44,444 nucleotides of DNA. Source: Bacillota bacterium. Lineage in GTDB: Bacteria > Bacillota > Negativicutes > CTSoil-072. The DNA is taken from positions 1 to 44,444 of the forward strand of contig JAGFZV010000022.1 of NCBI GenBank assembly GCA_017889545.1, read 5' to 3'. The notes beneath the pieces were generated by a model. That model ran no database searches. It was given only the letters and a program-made list of their open reading frames with translations, and had not been told where the DNA came from. The position numbers and the translations under genes are program-made. Each line of letters opens with the position of its first letter. Position 1 is the stretch's first letter. Shown here piece after piece: positions 40,291-44,444 of the stretch.

Positions 40291-41679
40291 TCACCAAATT
40301 TTCCCTGGGTTCAATAGACCTTTCGGATCAAAAGCCCGTTTTACCGCTTTTAAGGCATTGACGCCTGCTTCGCCCAATGCATCGGTGATATAGGCTCTCT
40401 TAGTGATCCCAATGCCGTGCTCACCGGATAATGTTCCTCCTACGGCAAGTGCCTCGGCAAAAATTTCGTCCACCGCTTTGTGAACCCGTTCTTCTTCGCC
40501 GGGAACGGTCAAGTCGCAAAGAACGGACGGATGCAGGTTTCCATCGCCAGCATGTCCGTAAACCGCAATAACCAAATTATGTTTTTCGGAAATTTTCCGG
40601 ATACGGCGAACCATTTCCGGGAACTCGCTGCGTGGGACCGAGATATCTTCGCCGAAACGAGTTGGAGCCATCGCGCCGACGGCTGAACTCAGGCCGCGCC
40701 GGATTGCCCAGATATCTTCCGACTCTTGGAATGATTTGGCAATGCGAACTTCCGTCACATTGAATTCATGCGCAATCACGTCAATCTGCTGTGCCTGCTT
40801 ATCCAAACCCGCTTCATCGTCCGCATCAATTTCAATAACCACACACGCCTCGGTGTTCGGATCAATATCAAGTTTGCGAGTGCGGGCAACCGCCTGCAGG
40901 CCGATTTTATCCATGAGTTCCGCCGCAGCAGGAACAACTCCAGACTGAAGCATTTTATGAATTGTGGAGCAAGCTTCATCTAATGAAGGAAACATCAGCT
41001 GCAGCGTATTTCGAACTTTGGGCATCGGGATCAAGCGCAATATGATTTTGGTAATGATTCCGAGCGTTCCTTCTGAACCGGTAAACAGGCTGGTGAGGTT
41101 ATAACCGGTGACATTTTTGAGAGCTTTGCCGCCGGTATTGAGAATGGTTCCATCTGCCAGTACCACTTCCAGGCCCATCACATAGTTTGTAGTGACTCCG
41201 TATTTGACAGCGCGCATTCCGCCGGCATTTTCAGCAACATTGCCGCCAATTGTGGAAAACTTCCAACTGGCCGGGTCAGGGGGGTAAAATAAGCCTTTTT
41301 CGGCGCAGAGGTTATACAGGTCAATGGTCCTGACGCCGGGTTCAACCGTGATCATCATGTTTGGTTCATCCAATTCAATGACGTTTGTCATGCGATCCAG
41401 GGATAAGGCGATACCACCGGCGAGCGGGACGCTGCCGCCGGTACGACCGCTTGCCGCGCCTCGCGGGGTTACCGGGATGTCATTCGCGTATGCAATTTTC
41501 ATCACTTCCGCTACTTCGGCAGTCGTGAGCGGCCGAACCACAAAATCCGGTTTGTTGGCGGGCAATAGCGGGATAAACGAAGAGTCATAAGAGTAGCCAA
41601 AGAGATCCAGATTCGAATCGAGTGCATTTTCCGGTCCTACAACGGCGCGGATTTTTTCTTTGATTTCATTTGTAATCAT
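40291..41679 (-). CDS. glcD: FAD-linked 2-hydroxyacid dehydrogenase (GlcD/D-lactate dehydrogenase-like)
   Basis: A 462-residue flavoprotein of the vanillyl-alcohol oxidase fold. The FAD domain (about 38-215) contains TPRGAASGRTGGSVPLAGG and GSEGTLGIITKI. The C-terminal domain has YGHAGDGNLH and GTLSGEHGIG, the substrate and metal-binding blocks of this family. It oxidises glycolate or D-lactate to the 2-oxoacid. A related membrane enzyme (SlcD) oxidises sulfolactate, which is worth keeping in mind given suyAB in this window. The ATG follows GGAGG. The nearby EtfA fragment suggests an ETF as electron acceptor. Confidence 0.88.
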   Translation of the reverse strand: MITNEIKEKIRAVVGPENALDSNLDLFGYSYDSSFIPLLPANKPDFVVRPLTTAEVAEVMKIAYANDIPVTPRGAASGRTGGSVPLAGGIALSLDRMTNVIELDEPNMMITVEPGVRTIDLYNLCAEKGLFYPPDPASWKFSTIGGNVAENAGGMRAVKYGVTTNYVMGLEVVLADGTILNTGGKALKNVTGYNLTSLFTGSEGTLGIITKIILRLIPMPKVRNTLQLMFPSLDEACSTIHKMLQSGVVPAAAELMDKIGLQAVARTRKLDIDPNTEACVVIEIDADDEAGLDKQAQQIDVIAHEFNVTEVRIAKSFQESEDIWAIRRGLSSAVGAMAPTRFGEDISVPRSEFPEMVRRIRKISEKHNLVIAVYGHAGDGNLHPSVLCDLTVPGEEERVHKAVDEIFAEALAVGGTLSGEHGIGITKRAYITDALGEAGVNALKAVKRAFDPKGLLNPGKIW

Positions 41680-41747
41680 TGGTTATTCCTCCAATATCAT
41701 CCAAAAACGTTCAATAAATAACATAAGCAAAAATCTCAATCGTTCTA

Positions 41748-41756
41748 ATAGTAACA
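41748..41756 (-). promoter_or_regulatory. Extended -10 element upstream of glcD
   Basis: On the minus strand TG-T-TACTAT, about 70 bp before the glcD start; the same element precedes the LysR gene. The -35 is weak. The direct repeat TAACATAAG occurs twice around it. Confidence 0.35.
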
Positions 41757-41894
41757 TAAGTTGGCATGGAATTGAAATAGTTTGTATTGATTATTAGAAA
41801 AGATCCCGCCGTTATCTGTTTTCAGCAAAAACATGCTGATTATCTTGACAATCTGCATCCTGAATGATTAACTACTATTAATAGATAGTATATT

Positions 41895-41975
41895 TGAATA
41901 TGAGGCAAACTTATCGAAAGATAGGGACGCAAAACCGTGGATCTAAGGACAAAAGTCTATGATTGCCAGGTCGCC
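41895..41975 (+). promoter_or_regulatory. Cyclic di-GMP-I (GEMM-I) riboswitch
   Basis: The conserved core is clear: GGCAAAC, a stem capped by the tetraloop GAAA, GGGACGCAAAACC, then the docking receptor CTAAGG...CTATG and a closing GCCAGG. The tetraloop/receptor pair (CTAAG with TATG) is the standard 11-nt type. It precedes a gene for a c-di-GMP synthase/hydrolase, so it should give feedback control. Confidence 0.9.
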
Positions 41976-41994
41976 GCTTTAGAGCGTTCTTCAG

Positions 41995-42025
41995 CACCGG
42001 CAGTTGGAACTGCTTGGTGTTTTTG
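41995..42025 (+). terminator. Riboswitch expression-platform terminator
   Basis: CACC/GGTG and CAGTT/AACTG stems with a small internal loop, followed by TTTTTG, 20 nt after the c-di-GMP aptamer and about 60 nt before the start codon. Confidence 0.75.
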
Positions 42026-42082
42026 CATTTTAAGAGCAACGATCGTTTTACAAACCATTTTTAAAATTGGAAGAGGTAGTTT

Positions 42083-44230
42083 ATGCGGCTAAGCCATAAA
42101 ATTGCATTGTTGCAGATTGTGCAAATTATATTATTTGTTATTTCAATCGGATTTCTGGTCTATTTCTTTGCTGGATCGACAGTGGCAAAATGGGAGCAGG
42201 AAAATGTTCGTGATGCTGTCGTTCGTGTAGAATCTGCCTGGGACGACTGGCTGGAAAGTTTGTCTTCCACTACAGCGGACTGGGGTTCGTGGAATGAGGC
42301 TTACGATTTTGCCGGCAATCCAGAAGAACCATTTTTCACGAAAAATAATCTTTCTGCGTCGGCAATAGTTAATGTACGAGCAAATGGAGTTGCCTTTATT
42401 GATTTAAATGCAAACATTTTTTTTGCGCGGGCTGCTAACTTGACGACCAAAGAAGAAAACCCTATCAACCAAGATTTATTGGAAGTTATTCGAACGACAG
42501 CCGTCGATAAAGGGAGACTCTTATCGGAAGGGCAGAATGTATCTGGATTTATGATGTATCAAAATACCCCTGTGCTTTTTTCGGTGCATCATATCTTAGC
42601 TAGTGAAAACAAGGGGCCTGCAAGAGGATATATTGTGATGTACCGGATTGCGGATGAAGAGTTTTGGCGGCAAATTAGTGAAAAAACACGAACGACTGTG
42701 CACGGACCCGCAGAGCTGCTAACAGGAAATGAACAGTTTGATAAGGTATTATTTCGACAAATCAGGCAAGAGGATAAAATCGAACTATACATTACGATGA
42801 ATGACGCGTATGGTATTCCAGCTTTTTCTCTAGCTTTGGAAACACCGCGCAATATGTATCACTATGGAAAAGAACGACTTTGGCAATTGTTGCTGTTAGC
42901 GGTTCTTTTTATGTTGTTTACTTCTATGATTTTTCTATTTGTGTTACATAAAATGCTGGACTGTCGCATCGTAGCGATCGATCAATTTATGAAATCTGTT
43001 TTAACTACGCAGAATTTATCCGCACGGCTGAAATTGCCTGGGAATGATGAACTTGCACGTGTAGCTGCAACCATGAATGCCATGCTGGACAAAATTGAAA
43101 AATCCAGTCAAGAAAATCAAGACCTATACAAATTAACGCAATATGAAATTAGGGAACGGATGCTTATTGAACAAAATTTGCGTTATCAGAGTACACATGA
43201 TGTGCTGACGGGCGCCTATAACCGTACCTATTTTGAAGAGTACCTTGCCAATTTGGAAGAGAAGGATAGGAGTATCGGCATTATCTTTTGTGATGTAGAT
43301 GGTTTGAAACTGATTAATGATTCTTTGGGACATGAATGCGGCGATCAGGTATTAAGAACAGTCGCAAGAATTATCGAAGAGACTTTGCCGCAAGACGCTG
43401 TTACAGCCCGTATTGGGGGCGATGAATTTGTCATATTATTACAGGATGTAACGGATGTGAAAATGAAGAAGATTGTGGATCGTTTGCGTGCTACCATTGA
43501 AGCTTCGCATACCAATAACCTCAAAGAAATATTCAGCGTTGCCATCGGATGGTCGGCCACTGAGAAACGAATTCTTTCCAAGGACCAAATCCGCATGACT
43601 GTAAAACGAGCGGATGATAATATGTACCGGCAAAAGCTGGCACGGGAAAATAGTACCCGTCATGTTCTCATACAAGGAATGATGGAAATGCTAAAAGTCC
43701 GGGACTTCCTTACGGAAGGTCATTCGCAGCGACTTCAGCAACGAATTACCCTGTTGGCGAAAAAAATAGGCTTGCATGACACGCAGATTACGGATTTAAC
43801 CTTGTTGGCGCAGTTTCATGATGTAGGAAAAGTTGGTGTTTCTGATGCGATTTTATTTAAAAAAGGCGGTTTGACGCCGGAAGAGAAAAGTGAAATGCAG
43901 CGGCATTCGGAAATTGGTTTTCGCATTGCACAATCGGTACCGGAATTGATTCCGATTAGCGATTTAATTTTGAAGCACCATGAATGGTGGGATGGAACTG
44001 GGTATCCGTTAGGCTTGCAGGGGGGTGACATTCCGGTGGAAGATCGAATTTTGGCCATCGCCGATGCGTATGATGCAATGACCAATGACCGCCCGTATCG
44101 CAAAGCGATGTCTGCCGATGAAGGATTTAAGGAGTTGTTGCTGTATTCAGCAAAACAATTTGATCCTTCACTGGTGGAGTTATTTATTGAAATTGTAAAA
44201 GAGGAGAACGCTTTGCAACAGCTTGGGTAG
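42083..44230 (+). CDS. CHASE4-HAMP-GGDEF-HD-GYP c-di-GMP turnover protein
   Basis: A 715-residue membrane sensor. A transmembrane helix (about 9-30) leads to an external CHASE4 domain with the marker DWGSWNEAYDF. A second helix (about 268-292) leads to HAMP and a short coiled coil. The GGDEF domain is intact (IGGDEF at about 444-449) and has the upstream DVDGLKLINDSLGH motif, so diguanylate cyclase activity is possible. The HD-GYP domain is also intact, with HDVGK at about 579 and HHEWWDGTGYP at about 632, so it can hydrolyse c-di-GMP. Which activity dominates cannot be read from sequence. The ATG follows AGAGGTAG. Expression lies behind a c-di-GMP riboswitch. Confidence 0.93.
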   Translation: MRLSHKIALLQIVQIILFVISIGFLVYFFAGSTVAKWEQENVRDAVVRVESAWDDWLESLSSTTADWGSWNEAYDFAGNPEEPFFTKNNLSASAIVNVRANGVAFIDLNANIFFARAANLTTKEENPINQDLLEVIRTTAVDKGRLLSEGQNVSGFMMYQNTPVLFSVHHILASENKGPARGYIVMYRIADEEFWRQISEKTRTTVHGPAELLTGNEQFDKVLFRQIRQEDKIELYITMNDAYGIPAFSLALETPRNMYHYGKERLWQLLLLAVLFMLFTSMIFLFVLHKMLDCRIVAIDQFMKSVLTTQNLSARLKLPGNDELARVAATMNAMLDKIEKSSQENQDLYKLTQYEIRERMLIEQNLRYQSTHDVLTGAYNRTYFEEYLANLEEKDRSIGIIFCDVDGLKLINDSLGHECGDQVLRTVARIIEETLPQDAVTARIGGDEFVILLQDVTDVKMKKIVDRLRATIEASHTNNLKEIFSVAIGWSATEKRILSKDQIRMTVKRADDNMYRQKLARENSTRHVLIQGMMEMLKVRDFLTEGHSQRLQQRITLLAKKIGLHDTQITDLTLLAQFHDVGKVGVSDAILFKKGGLTPEEKSEMQRHSEIGFRIAQSVPELIPISDLILKHHEWWDGTGYPLGLQGGDIPVEDRILAIADAYDAMTNDRPYRKAMSADEGFKELLLYSAKQFDPSLVELFIEIVKEENALQQLG

Positions 44231-44247
44231 ATCAGAAAAATATAAAA

Positions 44248-44296
44248 TTACAATGAAAGCCTTGCAGGAAATTTTCCTGCAAGGCTTTCATTGTAA
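44248..44296. terminator. Bidirectional terminator between convergent genes (49-bp perfect palindrome)
   Basis: Twenty-four-base perfectly complementary arms around a single T. On the minus strand a T-rich tract follows, fitting termination of etfA. On the plus strand it closes the GGDEF/HD-GYP gene. Confidence 0.75.
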
Positions 44297-44308
44297 GGAA
44301 CAAATGTA

Positions 44309-44444
44309 CTACTTGTTTTTGATGGCTTCGGTCAATAGAGGTACAACTTGATACAGGTCGCCGACGATGCCATAGTCGGCGGCGCCGAAGATCGGTGCAT
44401 TCTCGTTCATGTCGATGGCAACGATCAGTTTGGAGTCCCGGATC
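44309..44444 (-). CDS. etfA: Electron transfer flavoprotein alpha subunit, C-terminal fragment
   Basis: The reverse strand encodes about 44 residues with the unmistakable EtfA end: [25 protein letters not shown], then [15 protein letters not shown] and stop. This is the FAD-binding C-terminal region. The gene runs off the window at its 5' side. EtfA with EtfB shuttles electrons from flavin dehydrogenases. GlcD-type dehydrogenases work with ETF in electron-confurcating lactate oxidation, so a link with the glcDF genes 2.6 kb away is possible. Confidence 0.92.
   Translation of the reverse strand, partial: IRDSKLIVAIDMNENAPIFGAADYGIVGDLYQVVPLLTEAIKNK

Larger units (their letters stand above)
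41680..42082. other. Intergenic region between glcD and the GGDEF/HD-GYP gene
   Basis: 403 bp. The left part holds the divergent glcD promoter zone, including an extended -10 element at 41748. The right part holds a c-di-GMP-I riboswitch and its terminator. No protein gene is seen. Confidence 0.75.

Overview
The window reads as chromosome of an anaerobic Bacillota, most likely a Negativicute of the Sporomusa/Pelosinus/Anaeromusa type. This is an inference. It rests on strong Shine-Dalgarno sites, TTG/GTG starts, PPi-type phosphofructokinase signatures, an EtfA fragment, TRAP transport, and a mix of sigma-54 and riboswitch control. No rRNA, phage, IS element or CRISPR array is visible.

Layout. 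1-4010: tRNA-Phe, then a dnaJ-like/clpB chaperone operon. 4062-17551: a catabolic block on the plus strand. It holds a FadR-type regulator, a split UxaA-family lyase that best matches sulfolactate sulfo-lyase SuyAB, a PAS/sigma-54 activator, and two transcription units. Each unit starts at a good -24/-12 promoter and contains a beta-hydroxyacid dehydrogenase (two copies, 274 of 285 residues identical), then a structured leader plus terminator, then an aldehyde dehydrogenase. The second unit also carries a TRAP transporter. 17644-19543: a YeiH-family putative sulfite/sulfate exporter facing a LysR regulator. 19695-30567: a divergent sugar cluster. The minus arm has transaldolase, a degenerate M24 protein, class II aldolase, PPi-type PFK and a FucI/AraA-like isomerase. 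The plus arm has a HutC-type regulator and a CUT1 ABC importer. 30664-36425: metallo-hydrolase, Ca2+-type P-ATPase, YaaW, TVP38-family protein and Hsp20. 36487-41679 (minus): MFS transporter, FadR-type regulator and a GlcD/GlcF-like 2-hydroxyacid dehydrogenase. 42083-44230: a GGDEF/HD-GYP protein behind a c-di-GMP-I riboswitch. The last bases are the C-terminus of EtfA (minus).

How the genes could work together. The central block can be read as organosulfonate catabolism. A TRAP-imported C3 sulfonate such as DHPS or sulfolactate would be interconverted through sulfolactaldehyde by the dehydrogenases. It would be oxidised to sulfolactate by the aldehyde dehydrogenases and split by SuyAB to pyruvate and sulfite, and YeiH would export the sulfite. 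The neighbouring isomerase, transaldolase, PFK and aldolase set has the logic of a transaldolase sulfoglycolysis loop that regenerates its own glyceraldehyde-3-phosphate. No sulfoquinovosidase is present, so the sugar substrate is unproven.

The most unusual observation is that both aldehyde dehydrogenase genes sit directly behind leaders resembling the molybdenum/tungsten cofactor (Moco/Tuco) riboswitch, each followed by a terminator. This would let the cell shut off cofactor-independent aldehyde oxidation when a tungsto- or molybdo-enzyme can do the job. The riboswitch match is from remembered consensus and comparison of the two copies, not from a covariance-model search.
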